NCBI RefSeq assembly: GCF_015477355.1
Contig: NZ_JADLRJ010000015.1
Location: forward strand, 94,148-158,147
Length of the DNA stretch: 64,000 nt
Direction of reading: 5' to 3'
Origin: Nocardia blacklockiae
GTDB lineage: Bacteria; Actinomycetota; Actinomycetes; Mycobacteriales; Mycobacteriaceae
In this document: piece by piece, positions 49,118 to 58,510 of the stretch
Numbering within the stretch: position 1 is the first letter of the stretch
How the letters are laid out: every line of letters starts with the position of its first letter
Made by a program: the position numbers and the translations under genes
The notes under the pieces: generated by a model
Told to the model about the DNA's origin: nothing
What the model saw: the letters and a program-made list of their open reading frames with translations, nothing else
Databases searched by the model: none

Positions 49118-50539
49118 ATGAGGGACAGACAGTATTGCGGACCGCAGATGTCACGCCGGAACATGTTGCGGGCCATGGGAATCGCGGGCGCGGCCGCCGC
49201 GACGCTGCCGGCGCTCGCGGCATGCGGCGTGGGCGGCGGCGTGAACGCCACCAACGGCGCGTCGGAGGTGACCGGACCGTTCGACTGGCGCGCCGCCCAG
49301 GGCACCACGCTGAACCTGCTGCAGACTCCGCACCCGTACCAGCAGTCGCTGCAACCGCTGCTGGCCGAGTTCACGCAGCTGACCGGGATCACGGTGAACA
49401 CCGACCTGGTCCCGGAGGCCGACTACTTCACCAAGCTGAACACCGAATTGGCCGGCGGCACCGGCAAACACGACGTGTTCATGCTCGGCGCGTACTTCAT
49501 CTGGCAGTACGGCCCGCCCGGCTGGGTCGAGGACCTGGCCCCGTGGATCGCGAATTCCTCGGCGACCAACGCGGAGTACGACTTCGAGGACATCTACGAG
49601 GGCCTGCGCACCTCCACCCGCTGGGACTTCACCCTCGGCTCGCCCCTGGGCACCGGCGGCCAGTGGGCGATCCCGTGGGGCTTCGAGAACAACGTCGTCG
49701 CCTACAACAAGGCCTACTTCGATCAGCGAAAGATCAAGCTGCCGGACACTTTCGACAATTTCATCCAACTCGCCGTCGATCTCACCGACCGCTCGCAGAA
49801 CCGGTACGGCATCGCCACCCGCGGCTCCAAGTCGTGGGCGACCATCCATCCCGGATTCATGACGCAGTTCGTCCGTGAGGGCGCGCGCGACTACGAGTTC
49901 TCCGGCGGCGAGCTGCGCGCGGCGATGGATTCCGACGCCGCGGTCGCCTTCACCGAGAAGTGGATCGAGATGCAGCGGCTGGCCGGGCCGACGTCCTGGA
50001 CCACCTACGACTACCCGAACGCCACCGGCGACCTGGGCGACGGCAAGGCGATGATGGTCTACGACGCCGACAGCGCGACCTACCCGAAGAACAAGCGCGG
50101 CGCGAGCGCGCAGGCGGGCAACCTCGGCTGGTACCCGGGACCGGCGGGCCCGGGCGGCAACTACAGCACCAACCTGTGGACCTGGTCGCTGGCGATGAAC
50201 TCGATGTCGAAGAACAAGCTGGCGGCGTGGCTGCTCATCCAGTGGGTGACCGGCAAGGAGGCGCTGTCGAAGGCGGTGCAGGGCGGCATCTTCGCCGATC
50301 CGGTGCGCAAATCGGTGTTCGACGGCGTGTTCAAGCAGCAGCTCGGCGGCATGCCCGGCTACCTGGAGACCTTCGAGGCCGTGATCGGCAGTTCGAAGAT
50401 CCAGTTCACCCCGCAGAAGAAGTTCTTCGACACCACCGAGGACTGGGCCGTCGCCCTGCAGGACGTCTACGGCGGCGCGGACGCTCGGTCGCGGCTGGCC
50501 AGCCTGGCCAAGACCTGTTCGTCGAAGGTCAATCTGTGA
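49118..50539 (+). CDS. ABC sugar-alcohol importer, solute-binding lipoprotein
   Basis: A 473-aa extracellular substrate-binding protein (family 1). Signal: SRRNMLRAMG (Tat-like twin arginine) followed by a hydrophobic stretch and lipobox LAAC, lipidated at Cys36, so exported folded and anchored outside the membrane. Binding-protein fold visible in FTQLTGITVNTDLVPEADYFTKLNTELAGG and WAIPWGFENNVVAYNKAYFDQ. Start ATG 49118 with GAGGAA upstream; ATG 49148 is an alternative close to the Tat motif. In this operon it should bind erythritol or threitol. Confidence 0.88.
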   Translation: MRDRQYCGPQMSRRNMLRAMGIAGAAAATLPALAACGVGGGVNATNGASEVTGPFDWRAAQGTTLNLLQTPHPYQQSLQPLLAEFTQLTGITVNTDLVPEADYFTKLNTELAGGTGKHDVFMLGAYFIWQYGPPGWVEDLAPWIANSSATNAEYDFEDIYEGLRTSTRWDFTLGSPLGTGGQWAIPWGFENNVVAYNKAYFDQRKIKLPDTFDNFIQLAVDLTDRSQNRYGIATRGSKSWATIHPGFMTQFVREGARDYEFSGGELRAAMDSDAAVAFTEKWIEMQRLAGPTSWTTYDYPNATGDLGDGKAMMVYDADSATYPKNKRGASAQAGNLGWYPGPAGPGGNYSTNLWTWSLAMNSMSKNKLAAWLLIQWVTGKEALSKAVQGGIFADPVRKSVFDGVFKQQLGGMPGYLETFEAVIGSSKIQFTPQKKFFDTTEDWAVALQDVYGGADARSRLASLAKTCSSKVNL

Positions 50540-50570
50540 CCCGCCGCGGGTCGGAGAAAGGGAGAGCGAG

Positions 50571-51530
50571 ATGACCACTCGAGCCGTCAGTCCGCCGCCG
50601 ACCGCGGCCCCGCAGGCCTCGCCGCCGCCGGAAACGACTGCCGCCGTGGCGGTTCCGCGCTGGCGACGGTCGCTGCGGCCGTACCTGCTGTCGGTGCCCG
50701 CGGTGCTGATCGTCGTCGGCATCCTGTATCCGTTCGTCATCGGCGCGTACTACTCGGTGCTCAATTACGCTGCCGTGAACCCGAATCCGGTGTTCATCGG
50801 CCTGCGCAACTACGCGAGTGTGCTGGGGGACATGCAGTTCTGGACCAGCGTGCGGGTCACCGGCGTCTTCGCGGTGGTGGCGACCGCCGTGGAGACGGTG
50901 ATCGGCGTGGGAATCGCGTTGCTGCTCAACAGGTCCAGCCTGATCGGGCGGATCTTCGAGAAGGTGCTGATCCTGCCGCTGATGATCGCGCCGGTGATCG
51001 CCGGGGTGATCTGGAAGCTGATGTTCAACCCGCAGTTCGGGATTCTGAACCACGTCTTCGGGCTCGGCTCCACCTTCGACTGGCTCTCGCACGACAACGC
51101 GCTGTGGTCGGTGATCCTGGTGGACCTGTGGATCTTCACGCCGTTCGTGGCGATCCTGGTGCTGGCCGGCATCCGGTCGCTGCCCAAGGAGCCGTTCGAG
51201 GCGTCGGCGGTGGACGGCGCGAGCTGGTTCTACATGTTCCGCAAGCTGATGCTGCCGATGCTGTGGCCCTACATCCTGGTGGCGGTCATCTTCCGATTCA
51301 TGGACAACCTCAAGGTCTTCGACGCGGTGTACGTGCTCACCGCGGGCGGTCCGGGCGTGGCCACGCGCACGCTGCAGATCGGCGCCTTCGAGGACTCCAT
51401 CATCAATCTCGACTACTCCCGCGGCAGCACCTACATGTTCCTGCTGTGGGCGATCGTGTTCATCACCGCGCGCCTGCTGGTGGGCGTGCTCGGCAAGGCG
51501 CAGCGTCGCGCCGCTGGAGCGGAGTCGTAG
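50571..51530 (+). CDS. ABC sugar-alcohol importer, permease 1
   Basis: A 319-aa MalF-type permease with six helices after a 30-residue proline-rich cytoplasmic N terminus. The EAA loop, which couples to the ATPase, is EASAVDGASWFYMFRKLMLPML. RBS GGAGAG upstream. Transcribed with the binding protein (31 bp) and the second permease (three bases). Follows the standard order of sugar CUT1 importers. Confidence 0.9.
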   Translation: MTTRAVSPPPTAAPQASPPPETTAAVAVPRWRRSLRPYLLSVPAVLIVVGILYPFVIGAYYSVLNYAAVNPNPVFIGLRNYASVLGDMQFWTSVRVTGVFAVVATAVETVIGVGIALLLNRSSLIGRIFEKVLILPLMIAPVIAGVIWKLMFNPQFGILNHVFGLGSTFDWLSHDNALWSVILVDLWIFTPFVAILVLAGIRSLPKEPFEASAVDGASWFYMFRKLMLPMLWPYILVAVIFRFMDNLKVFDAVYVLTAGGPGVATRTLQIGAFEDSIINLDYSRGSTYMFLLWAIVFITARLLVGVLGKAQRRAAGAES

Positions 51531-51533
51531 CTC

Positions 51534-52400
51534 ATGGCCAAAGAACTTCTTCCCGGACAACGGCGGTTCACCGCCGCGTCGGTGGGCGCCGACGTGGTGC
51601 TGATCGGCTGGTTCGTCTTCTCGCTGTTCCCCATCGTGTGGATGGTGTTGCTGGCGTTGAAGACTCCCGCCGAGCAGACCACCACCTACTTCCGGTTCAG
51701 CCCGACGCTGGAGAACTTCGGGACCGTGCTCAGTCGGCGCGGTACCGACCTCACCAGTGTCGACTTCAAGGCGGCGTTGCTGACGAGCTTGCTGAACTGC
51801 GGTGGGGCCGTGCTGGTTTCGCTGCTGATCGGTATCCCCGCGGCGTACGCGGCGGGCCGGTGGCAGTACAAGGGCTCCAACGACCTGATGTTCACCATGC
51901 TGTCGTTCCGGTTCGCGCCGGAGCTGATGGTGATCGTGCCGCTGTTCGTCATCTACAACCAGATCGGGCTGTTCGACACCAAGGTCGGCATGATCTGGGT
52001 GCTGCAACTGGTGACCATGCCGCTGGTGGTGTGGATCCTGCGGTCCTATTTCCAGGATCTGCCCGAGGATCTGGAACAGGCCGCCCTGCTCGACGGGTAC
52101 ACGCGGCGGCGGGCGTTCGTGATGGTCGCGCTGCCGCTGGTGCGGCCGGGCATCGCGGCGGCGGCGCTGCTGGCGTTCATCTTCGCCTGGAACAACTACG
52201 TGTTCCCGCTGATCCTGGCCGACAGCAACGCCAGCACGGTGACGGTGGCGATCACCAAGTTCCTCGGCGGCGGCGGGCAGGCGTACTACAACCTGACCGC
52301 GGCGGCCGCCGTGATCGCGGCCCTGCCGCCGCTGCTCGTGGCGCTGACCATTCAGCGATACCTGGTGCGCGGCTTGTCGTTCGGGGCGGTGAAATCCTGA
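51534..52400 (+). CDS. ABC sugar-alcohol importer, permease 2
   Basis: A 288-aa MalG-type permease, six helices. EAA loop: EQAALLDGYTRRRAFVMVALPLVRPGI. Stop overlaps the ATPase start (TGATG). Together with permease 1 it forms the membrane channel of a CUT1 importer. Confidence 0.9.
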   Translation: MAKELLPGQRRFTAASVGADVVLIGWFVFSLFPIVWMVLLALKTPAEQTTTYFRFSPTLENFGTVLSRRGTDLTSVDFKAALLTSLLNCGGAVLVSLLIGIPAAYAAGRWQYKGSNDLMFTMLSFRFAPELMVIVPLFVIYNQIGLFDTKVGMIWVLQLVTMPLVVWILRSYFQDLPEDLEQAALLDGYTRRRAFVMVALPLVRPGIAAAALLAFIFAWNNYVFPLILADSNASTVTVAITKFLGGGGQAYYNLTAAAAVIAALPPLLVALTIQRYLVRGLSFGAVKS

Positions 52401-53578
52401 TGGCTGTTCTGACACTGCACGGGCTGACCAAGCGATACGGGAAAACCGTTGGCATCGAGGACGTTTCGCTCGACATCGCGGACGGCGAGTTCTTCGTGAT
52501 CCTCGGGCCCTCGGGCGCGGGCAAGACGACCACGCTGAAGTCGATCGCGGGACTGGTCGACGTCGACGGCGGGTCGGTGCGCATCGGCGGCACGGACATG
52601 ACCTCGGTGGAGCCTTACCACCGCAATGTCGCGATGGCGTTCGAGAGTTATGCGCTGTACCCGCAGAAGACGGTGGCGCAGAACCTGGCCTCCCCGCTGC
52701 GTTCGGGGCGCACGGGCAAGTATTCCGAGGCCGAGCAGCAGGAGCGGATCGACACCGTCACCCGCACCCTGGGAATCGACCACTTGCAGAAGCGTTTTCC
52801 GCGCGAGCTGTCCAACGGGCAGCGGCAGCGGGTGGCGCTGGGCCGGGTGCTGGTCCGGCCGGCGGACGTGTACCTGCTGGACGAGCCGCTGTCGCACCTG
52901 GACGCCAAGTTGCGCGCGGCCATGCGAGCGGAACTGCGTGAACTCGGGCGTCTGTCGAATACGACGACGGTCTACGTCACGCACGACTACCAGGAGGCGC
53001 TGGCGCTGGGCGACCGGATCGGCATCCTGCGCGACGGGCGCCTGGTGCAGGTCGGCACGCCGGAGGAGATCTGGCGGCGGCCGGTCGACACCTTCGTGGC
53101 GCGGGCGCTGGGGCAGCCGGAGATGAACATCGTCGACGCGGTGGTGTCCGGCGGTCGAATCACGGTGCCGGGCACGGGAATCGACATCCCGGTGGGGCTC
53201 GAGGTTCCCGGCGGCCGGGCGCGGCTGGGGCTGCGTCCGTGCGATGTGACGGTGGCCGAACGCGGCGGTGACCGGGCGGGTGTGCTGACCGTCGCCGGGC
53301 GCGTCACGCTGGCCGAGCGGCTCGGGCGCAATGTCGAGGTCTCGGTCGATATCGGCGGGGTGTCGCTGATCGCGCTGTCGGCGGGCGGCGCGCACGTCCG
53401 CGAGGGCGCGGAGGTCGCGCTGACCGTCCCGCTCGCCGACGTGCACGTGTTCGCCGCCGGTGATCCCGGGAGCGACAGTCGGCGGCTGGGCACGGTCGAG
53501 GGCGGCTCCCCGGCCGCGCCGAAAGCCAACGGCCACCGGCCCGATGTCGACGTTCCGGTAGCCGAGGAGCGGCAATGA
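52400..53578 (+). CDS. ABC importer ATPase 1 (MalK/UgpC type)
   Basis: A 392-aa nucleotide-binding protein: Walker A GPSGAGKTT, Q-loop region MAFESYALYPQK (Glu in place of the usual Gln), ABC signature LSNGQRQRVALGR, Walker B VYLLDEPLSHLD, H-loop VYVTHDYQEAL; a C-terminal TOBE domain after residue 240. The signature Ser-Gly-Gly is changed to Ser-Asn-Gly, and the Q-loop glutamine is absent, both unusual. Companion ATPase at 53637 shows the same Glu in place of Gln. Both probably serve one permease pair as a heterodimer. Confidence 0.88.
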   Translation: MAVLTLHGLTKRYGKTVGIEDVSLDIADGEFFVILGPSGAGKTTTLKSIAGLVDVDGGSVRIGGTDMTSVEPYHRNVAMAFESYALYPQKTVAQNLASPLRSGRTGKYSEAEQQERIDTVTRTLGIDHLQKRFPRELSNGQRQRVALGRVLVRPADVYLLDEPLSHLDAKLRAAMRAELRELGRLSNTTTVYVTHDYQEALALGDRIGILRDGRLVQVGTPEEIWRRPVDTFVARALGQPEMNIVDAVVSGGRITVPGTGIDIPVGLEVPGGRARLGLRPCDVTVAERGGDRAGVLTVAGRVTLAERLGRNVEVSVDIGGVSLIALSAGGAHVREGAEVALTVPLADVHVFAAGDPGSDSRRLGTVEGGSPAAPKANGHRPDVDVPVAEERQ

Positions 53579-53627
53579 CAGCGGTGGCGAAACCCGGGAG
53601 CGGCAAGACAGCGGCGGCGAGACCCCA
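53567..53627. repeat. 31-bp imperfect tandem repeat at junction of two ATPase genes
   Basis: Units 53567-53597 (31 bp) and 53598-53627 (30 bp) share GAGCGGCAA and ACAGCGG-GGCGA core blocks; a partial third copy reaches the RBS/start of the next gene (GGAGGGACAATGAC). The first unit includes the stop of the first ATPase gene. It looks like local duplication of a start region. Confidence 0.6.
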
Positions 53628-53636
53628 GGAGGGACA

Positions 53637-54773
53637 ATGACATCCGAGGCGACAGTGACCTCGCCCGCGGGTTCGTCCGTGGCACAGCGGCTGACGCTGG
53701 AGCGGCTCACCAAGACCTACTCGGCGCGGGGCCGGGAGAGTTTCCAAGCGGTCAAGGGCATCGAACTCGATATCGAACCCGGCGAACTCGTCGCGCTGCT
53801 GGGTCCTTCGGGCTGCGGCAAGACCACCACGCTGCGCATGATCGCCGGGTTGGAGACGGTGACCAACGGCGCGATTCGTATCGGGGAGCGCGACATCACC
53901 GATCTGCCGCCCGGAAAGCGCGGCGTCGGTGTGGGATTCGAGAGCTACGCCCTCTATCCGCCGCTGTCGGTCCGGGAGAATCTGGCCTACGGGTTGAAGG
54001 CGCGCAAAGTCGCCGGGGCGGATCGGCTGGTCGCCGAGATCGCGCGGCGGCTGGAACTGGAGGACCTGCTGGAGCTGCGGCCCGCGGGTCTGTCCAGTGG
54101 GCAGAAGCAGCGCGTCGCGCTCGCCCGCGCCCTGGTGCGCAACCCGCCGGTGCTGTTGCTGGACGAGCCGCTGTCGCATCTCGATGCCTCGGCGCGGCAG
54201 CGGGTGCGGCGCGAATTGAAGGTGTTGCAGCGGGAATTCGGCTACACCACCATCGTCGTCACGCACGATCAGGTGGAGGCGCTGAGCCTGGCGGACCGGC
54301 TGGCGGTCATGGACGGCGGCGTGATCCAGCAGTTCGGCACGCCGGACGAGGTGTTCGACGATCCGGCGAATCTGTTCGTCGCCGGGTTCGTCGGCGAGCC
54401 GCAGATCAACATCGTCGACGGTGTGGTGGAGCGGGACGGGTCGAGCGCAGCCGTCCGGATCGGCGGTGCCGCACTGCCTGTCGCCGCGACGGAGGTCGCC
54501 GCCGGGCAGCGCGTGAAAGTGGGTGTGCGCCCGCAGGATTGCCGCCTCGCGGCCGGGCCCGGCGGTGCGGGCGAATTGCCTTGCGCCATCAGGTATTTCG
54601 AGCATCTGATGGAGTTCGGCCACGCGGCCGTGGATATGCCGGGCGTGGATGCTCCGGTACTGGTGGAGACTCCGGCGGAGATGCGATTCGACGCGGGGCA
54701 GTCCGTCGCGCTGTCGGCGCCGGCCGAGCGCGTCTACCTGTTCGACCCGGATTCCGGAAAACGTTTGCGATAG
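53637..54773 (+). CDS. ABC importer ATPase 2 (MalK/UgpC type)
   Basis: A 378-aa ATPase: Walker A GPSGCGKTT, VGFESYALYPPLSVRENLAYG, signature LSSGQKQRVALARALV, Walker B VLLLDEPLSHLD, H-loop VVTHDQVEALSLADRLAVMDGG, TOBE domain at the C terminus. Signature is a normal SSGQ; the Q-loop has Glu as in the first ATPase. RBS AGGAGG before the ATG. Having two different MalK-type genes in one import operon is uncommon and suggests a heteromeric motor or differing regulation. Confidence 0.88.
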   Translation: MTSEATVTSPAGSSVAQRLTLERLTKTYSARGRESFQAVKGIELDIEPGELVALLGPSGCGKTTTLRMIAGLETVTNGAIRIGERDITDLPPGKRGVGVGFESYALYPPLSVRENLAYGLKARKVAGADRLVAEIARRLELEDLLELRPAGLSSGQKQRVALARALVRNPPVLLLDEPLSHLDASARQRVRRELKVLQREFGYTTIVVTHDQVEALSLADRLAVMDGGVIQQFGTPDEVFDDPANLFVAGFVGEPQINIVDGVVERDGSSAAVRIGGAALPVAATEVAAGQRVKVGVRPQDCRLAAGPGGAGELPCAIRYFEHLMEFGHAAVDMPGVDAPVLVETPAEMRFDAGQSVALSAPAERVYLFDPDSGKRLR

Positions 54774-54783
54774 AGGGTTTCTC

Positions 54784-56655
54784 ATGACGTGGCTCTACAA
54801 CGACCCGGCATCGTTCACCGAAGATATGCTGACCGGATTCCTCGACGCCAACGCCGAATACGTGATCGGGGTGCCCGGCGGCGTGGTGCGCGCGACGCCC
54901 ACCCGGCCCGGCAAGGTGGCCGTGGTGGTCGGCGGCGGATCGGGTCACTACCCGGCGTTCTGCGGGGTGGTCGGGCCCGGCTTCGCCGACGGTGCGGTGG
55001 TCGGCAACATCTTCACCTCCCCGTCGGCGGCGGACGCGGCGTCGGTCGCCCGCGCCGTCGACAGCGGCGCGGGCGTACTGCTCACCACCGGCAACTACGC
55101 GGGTGACGTGATGAATTTCGGCCTGGCCGTGGAACAGCTGGCCGCCGACGGGATCGCCGCGCGGTACTTCGCCGTCACCGACGACATCGCCAGCGCGCCC
55201 GCCGGGGAAGAGGACCGGCGGCGCGGAATCGCCGGGGACTTCACCGTTTTCAAATGCGCGAGCGCCGCCGCCGAGGAAGGCTACGACCTCGACGGCGTGA
55301 CGCGGGTGGCGGCGCTGGCCAACGGCAACACGCGGACCCTGGGCGTGGCCTTCGACGGGTGCACGCTGCCCGGTGCCGCCGGGCCGCTGTTCACCGTCGA
55401 GAAGGGGACGATGGGCCTGGGCCTGGGTATTCACGGCGAGCCGGGGGTCGCGACACACGAGCTGCCGTCCGCCGCTGAACTCGCGCGGCTGCTGGTCTCG
55501 GGTGTGCTGGAAGACCGTCCCGCTGGGGGCGGCACGCGGATCGCGGTAATCCTGAACGGTCTCGGCCGCACCAAATACGAAGAGCTGTTCGTCCTTTGGG
55601 GCACCGTGGCCCCGCTCCTGCGCGACGCGGGCTACACCCTGGTGCAGCCGGAAGTCGGCGAACTGGTGACCAGCCTCGACATGGCCGGTTGCTCTCTCAC
55701 GGTGATGTGGCTGGACGACGAACTGGAACGCTTCTGGACCGCGCCCGCGGATACTCCGGCGTACCGTCGCGGGGTTGTTTCCGGTGTAGGCCAGGCTGTT
55801 TCGCGTGTGAGTGCGGCGGCGGTGTCGCCGACCGGCTCGGATCCGGCCTCGGTGAACGGTGCCCGTGGTGCGGACGACCACGATCGCGTCGAAACGGCTC
55901 TGCGAGCGGGCGATTCGGCGCGTGGATCAGCCGGGGGTCACCGTACTGCCGCCGCGCCGGCGGACGGCATGGACGTGGGGGCTGCGAACAGCGGCAGTGC
56001 GGCGGTTGATGCGGCTGCGCGGGAGTGTGGTGCGGCTGTCGCGCGGGTTGTGCGTGCGGTGGCGTCGGAAATGGTTGCGGCAGAAGAGGAACTGGGGCGG
56101 ATAGATGCCGTGGCCGGGGACGGGGATCACGGGCGGGGGATGGTCCGGGGTACCGCCGCGGCGCGGGCGGCGGCCGATGCGGCGGTGGCCCGGGGTGCCG
56201 GTCCCGGCGGTGTGCTGAAGGCCGCGGGCGAGGCGTGGGCGGCGCAGGCGGGCGGTACGTCCGGGGTGCTCTGGGGTGCCGCGCTGACGGCGCTGGGCGG
56301 GCGGCTCGGCGATTCCGGCGTGCCCGGTCACGCGGAAATCGTTGCGGGAGTGCGGGCCGCCTACGAGGCGGTGGCGCGACTCGGGCGCGCGCAACCGGGC
56401 GACAAGACCATGCTCGATGCCTTGCTGCCGTTCCTCGAGGCCGTCGAACGCGGTGAAACCTGGTCGGCCGCAGCGGAAATCGCGGAATCCGCCGCCCAGG
56501 AGACCGCCTCGCTGCGACCACGGGTCGGCCGCGCGCGTCCGCTCGCCGAACGCAGCGTGGGCAGCCCCGACGCGGGCGCGATCTCCCTGGCCCTGTGCCT
56601 GCGCACGGTGGTCACCGAACTGAAAGACACTGCCGCGGAAGGAGTCCGCCGATGA
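54784..56655 (+). CDS. derK: DhaK-DhaL fusion kinase, D-erythrulose kinase-like
   Basis: A 623-aa ATP-dependent dihydroxyacetone-kinase-family protein. DhaK part (1-345): [29 protein letters not shown] and GIHGEPG, where His217 forms the covalent bond with the keto sugar. DhaL part (about 425-610): [13 protein letters not shown] (Mg-ATP site), [27 protein letters not shown]. About 70 residues of Ala/Gly/Ser-rich linker join them. In M. smegmatis such kinases phosphorylate D- or L-erythrulose for tetritol catabolism, and the context fits. L-erythrulose specificity (LerK-like) is the main alternative. Its stop overlaps the isomerase start (ATGA). Confidence 0.83.
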   Translation: MTWLYNDPASFTEDMLTGFLDANAEYVIGVPGGVVRATPTRPGKVAVVVGGGSGHYPAFCGVVGPGFADGAVVGNIFTSPSAADAASVARAVDSGAGVLLTTGNYAGDVMNFGLAVEQLAADGIAARYFAVTDDIASAPAGEEDRRRGIAGDFTVFKCASAAAEEGYDLDGVTRVAALANGNTRTLGVAFDGCTLPGAAGPLFTVEKGTMGLGLGIHGEPGVATHELPSAAELARLLVSGVLEDRPAGGGTRIAVILNGLGRTKYEELFVLWGTVAPLLRDAGYTLVQPEVGELVTSLDMAGCSLTVMWLDDELERFWTAPADTPAYRRGVVSGVGQAVSRVSAAAVSPTGSDPASVNGARGADDHDRVETALRAGDSARGSAGGHRTAAAPADGMDVGAANSGSAAVDAAARECGAAVARVVRAVASEMVAAEEELGRIDAVAGDGDHGRGMVRGTAAARAAADAAVARGAGPGGVLKAAGEAWAAQAGGTSGVLWGAALTALGGRLGDSGVPGHAEIVAGVRAAYEAVARLGRAQPGDKTMLDALLPFLEAVERGETWSAAAEIAESAAQETASLRPRVGRARPLAERSVGSPDAGAISLALCLRTVVTELKDTAAEGVRR

Positions 56656-57113
56656 CCGGAAAACTACGCATCGTGGTCGGCTGCGACGACGCCGGCTTCG
56701 ACTACAAGAACACCATCAAGGCCGACCTCGAGGCCGACGACCGCGTGGCCGAGGTGATCGACGTGGGCGTCGGAGCCGACGAGCACACCGCCTACCCGCA
56801 CGTCGCGGTCGCCGCCGCCCGCCTCATTACCGAGGGCAAGGCCGACCGGGCGCTGCTGATCTGCGGCACCGGACTGGGCGTGGCGATCAGCGCCAACAAG
56901 GTGCCGGGCATCCGCGCGGTCACCGCCCACGACAGCTTCTCCGTGGAACGCTCGATACTCAGCAACAACGCCCAGGTCCTGTGCTTCGGCCAGCGCGTGG
57001 TCGGCCTCGAACTGGCCCGCCGACTGGCCAAGGAATGGCTCGGCTACCACTTCGACCCCGACTCGGCCTCGGCGGCGAAGGTCGCGGCGATCGGCCGATA
57101 CGAAAGCGCTTGA
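56652..57113 (+). CDS. derI: RpiB-family sugar-phosphate isomerase (D-erythrulose 4-phosphate isomerase-like)
   Basis: A 153-aa RpiB/LacAB isomerase: [48 protein letters not shown] (catalytic Cys in the CGTG loop) and [47 protein letters not shown]. It would convert erythrulose 4-phosphate to erythrose 4-phosphate for the pentose-phosphate pathway, as DerI does in M. smegmatis. Coupled to the kinase by ATGA. The last 63 bases of the gene (57051-57113) are part of a segment duplicated 1.3 kb downstream. Confidence 0.86.
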   Translation: MTGKLRIVVGCDDAGFDYKNTIKADLEADDRVAEVIDVGVGADEHTAYPHVAVAAARLITEGKADRALLICGTGLGVAISANKVPGIRAVTAHDSFSVERSILSNNAQVLCFGQRVVGLELARRLAKEWLGYHFDPDSASAAKVAAIGRYESA

Positions 57114-57127
57114 CGCGTAAGGTCGGC
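57051..57127 (+). repeat. 77-bp direct repeat, copy 1 (end of isomerase gene)
   Basis: Identical in 74 of 77 positions with 58413-58489. Begins in the coding region (FDPDSASA) and runs 14 bp past the stop. See copy 2. Confidence 0.9.
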
Positions 57128-57130
57128 AGG

Positions 57131-57823
57131 ATGACGGTCGCCGAGGATCTCCTGTTGCTCGCCTACCGCAACGACACGGGCAGACCCCGCGTCGGCGGTA
57201 CCCAGTTGAATGCCGCGCTGGCCGGCGCGGCCATCGTGGAACTCACCCTCGCCGGTGCCCTGCGGCTCACCGAAACCGACGAACCCGGCCACAAGAAGGG
57301 CCGCCTGGTGGCCACGGGCACTCGGCCCGACGACCCGCGCCTCGCCGACCTCGTCGCCGTCGCCGACGGCCGCAAACCGAAGGACGCCGTAGCCAAGGTC
57401 GCCGGTTTCGGCGCCTGGCGCAACCCCTCCCGAAACCTGCGCGAGGCCCTACTCCACGACCTCGCCGACGCCGGCCAATTCACCTCGACCACTTCGAAAA
57501 TCCTCGGCCTCTTCCCGACCACCGCCTGGAAACCCAACCCGACCGGCGACAAACCCCGCATCGAACAACGAGTCCGCGCCGCCACCGTCGACGGAACATC
57601 CCCCGACGACCGAACCGCCGCCCTCATCTCCATCCTCCACGCCGTAGACCTCCTCCCCAAACTCTTCCCCGACGCCGACAAACGAGCACTCAAACGCCGC
57701 GCCAAGGAAATCAGCGAAAGCGAATGGGGCGGCCCCGCAGTCCGCAAAGCAGTCCAAGAAGTCCAAGCCGTCACCGTCGCCGTCATAGTCGCCACCACCA
57801 CAGCCGCCAACGCAGGAAGCTGA
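57131..57823 (+). CDS. GPP34/GOLPH3-family protein
   Basis: A 230-aa protein of the GPP34 (GOLPH3/Vps74-like) family: TVAEDLLLLAYRNDTGRPRVGGTQLNAALAGAAIVELTLAGALRL, then GRKPKDAVAKV and the C-terminal DRTAALISILHAVDLLPKLFPDADKRALKRRAKEISESEWGGPAVRKAVQEVQ. The eukaryotic family binds phosphatidylinositol 4-phosphate; actinobacterial members are common, role unknown. ATG 57131 lies only 18 bp after the isomerase. AT-poor codons with many CCC/GCA choices at the C terminus differ slightly from the sugar genes. Confidence 0.85.
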   Translation: MTVAEDLLLLAYRNDTGRPRVGGTQLNAALAGAAIVELTLAGALRLTETDEPGHKKGRLVATGTRPDDPRLADLVAVADGRKPKDAVAKVAGFGAWRNPSRNLREALLHDLADAGQFTSTTSKILGLFPTTAWKPNPTGDKPRIEQRVRAATVDGTSPDDRTAALISILHAVDLLPKLFPDADKRALKRRAKEISESEWGGPAVRKAVQEVQAVTVAVIVATTTAANAGS

Positions 57824-57824
57824 C

Positions 57825-58386
57825 ATGCCCGGCCACGGCCTACGTGACCCGGTGACCTCCCTCGAGTTGACGGAGTGGTTGTCACCCCTCACCGAGTCCC
57901 GCCGTGCCCACTCTCTGGCAGTCGGCCGCAAGGTGGAAAACGCGGCACCGACCTTGCCTGAGCCCGCGCGGCAGATCGCCGTCGAGGCGGCATATCTGCA
58001 CGATGTCGGATATGGCCACCCAGTGCTCGGCTTCCATCCCATCGACGGCGCGAATTTCCTACTCTCGCAAGGCCGCCCGGCCGCAGTATGTCATCTCGTC
58101 GCCTACCACACCGCGAGTGTCGTCGAAGCCGAAGTACGTGGAATAGACATGGTGGTATTCGACGCTTTCCGCCCGCCTTCCGATCTCCCCGGCCTCGCAC
58201 AAGCAACCGACCTGCTCTGGTGGGGCAGACATCACCACCGGCCCCAACGGCGAGCATTTCACCATCGACGAACGTCTCGCGGAAATCCGGAACCGCTACC
58301 ACCCGGGAACAGCCGTACACACCGCCATCGAGCGCTCCGAACCACTCCTACGGGCGGCCGTTCACCGAGTCTGCGGATCGAAGTAG
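57825..58386 (+). pseudogene. HD-domain phosphohydrolase-like gene with single-base frameshift
   Basis: Residues 1-132 form an HD domain: SRRAHSLAVGRKVE, AAYLHDVGYGHPVLGFHPIDGANFLL, VAYHTASVVEAEVRG; metal-binding His/Asp residues are intact. At GGTGGGG (58220-58225) the frame breaks: removing one G restores ADITTGPNGEHFTIDERLAEIRNRY and a natural end at TAG 58384-58386, giving about 186 aa. Without correction the frame runs to 58475 through unrelated residues. Cause may be a real loss, phase variation at G4, or a sequencing error. It begins one base after the GPP34 stop. Confidence 0.78.
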
Positions 58387-58412
58387 GGCTCCGCGTTCCC
58401 ACAGCCAGTCGC

Positions 58413-58489
58413 TTCGACCCCGACACGGCCTCGGCAGCGAAGGCCGCGGCGATCGGCCGATACGAAAGCGCTTGACGCGTAAGGTCGGC
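58413..58489 (+). repeat. 77-bp direct repeat, copy 2
   Basis: Copy of 57051-57127 (three mismatches) located after the broken HD gene. It still encodes the isomerase C terminus [20 protein letters not shown], so translation of the shifted HD frame ends with this tail by accident. Probably a remnant of a duplication. Confidence 0.88.
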
Positions 58490-58510
58490 TCGTTTCGGCG
58501 GGCCGTTCGG

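Noticed and set aside
58387-58475. Extension of the HD protein to 58475
   Set aside because: Residues after the frameshift are unrelated and end in the copied isomerase tail; the restored frame stops at 58386.
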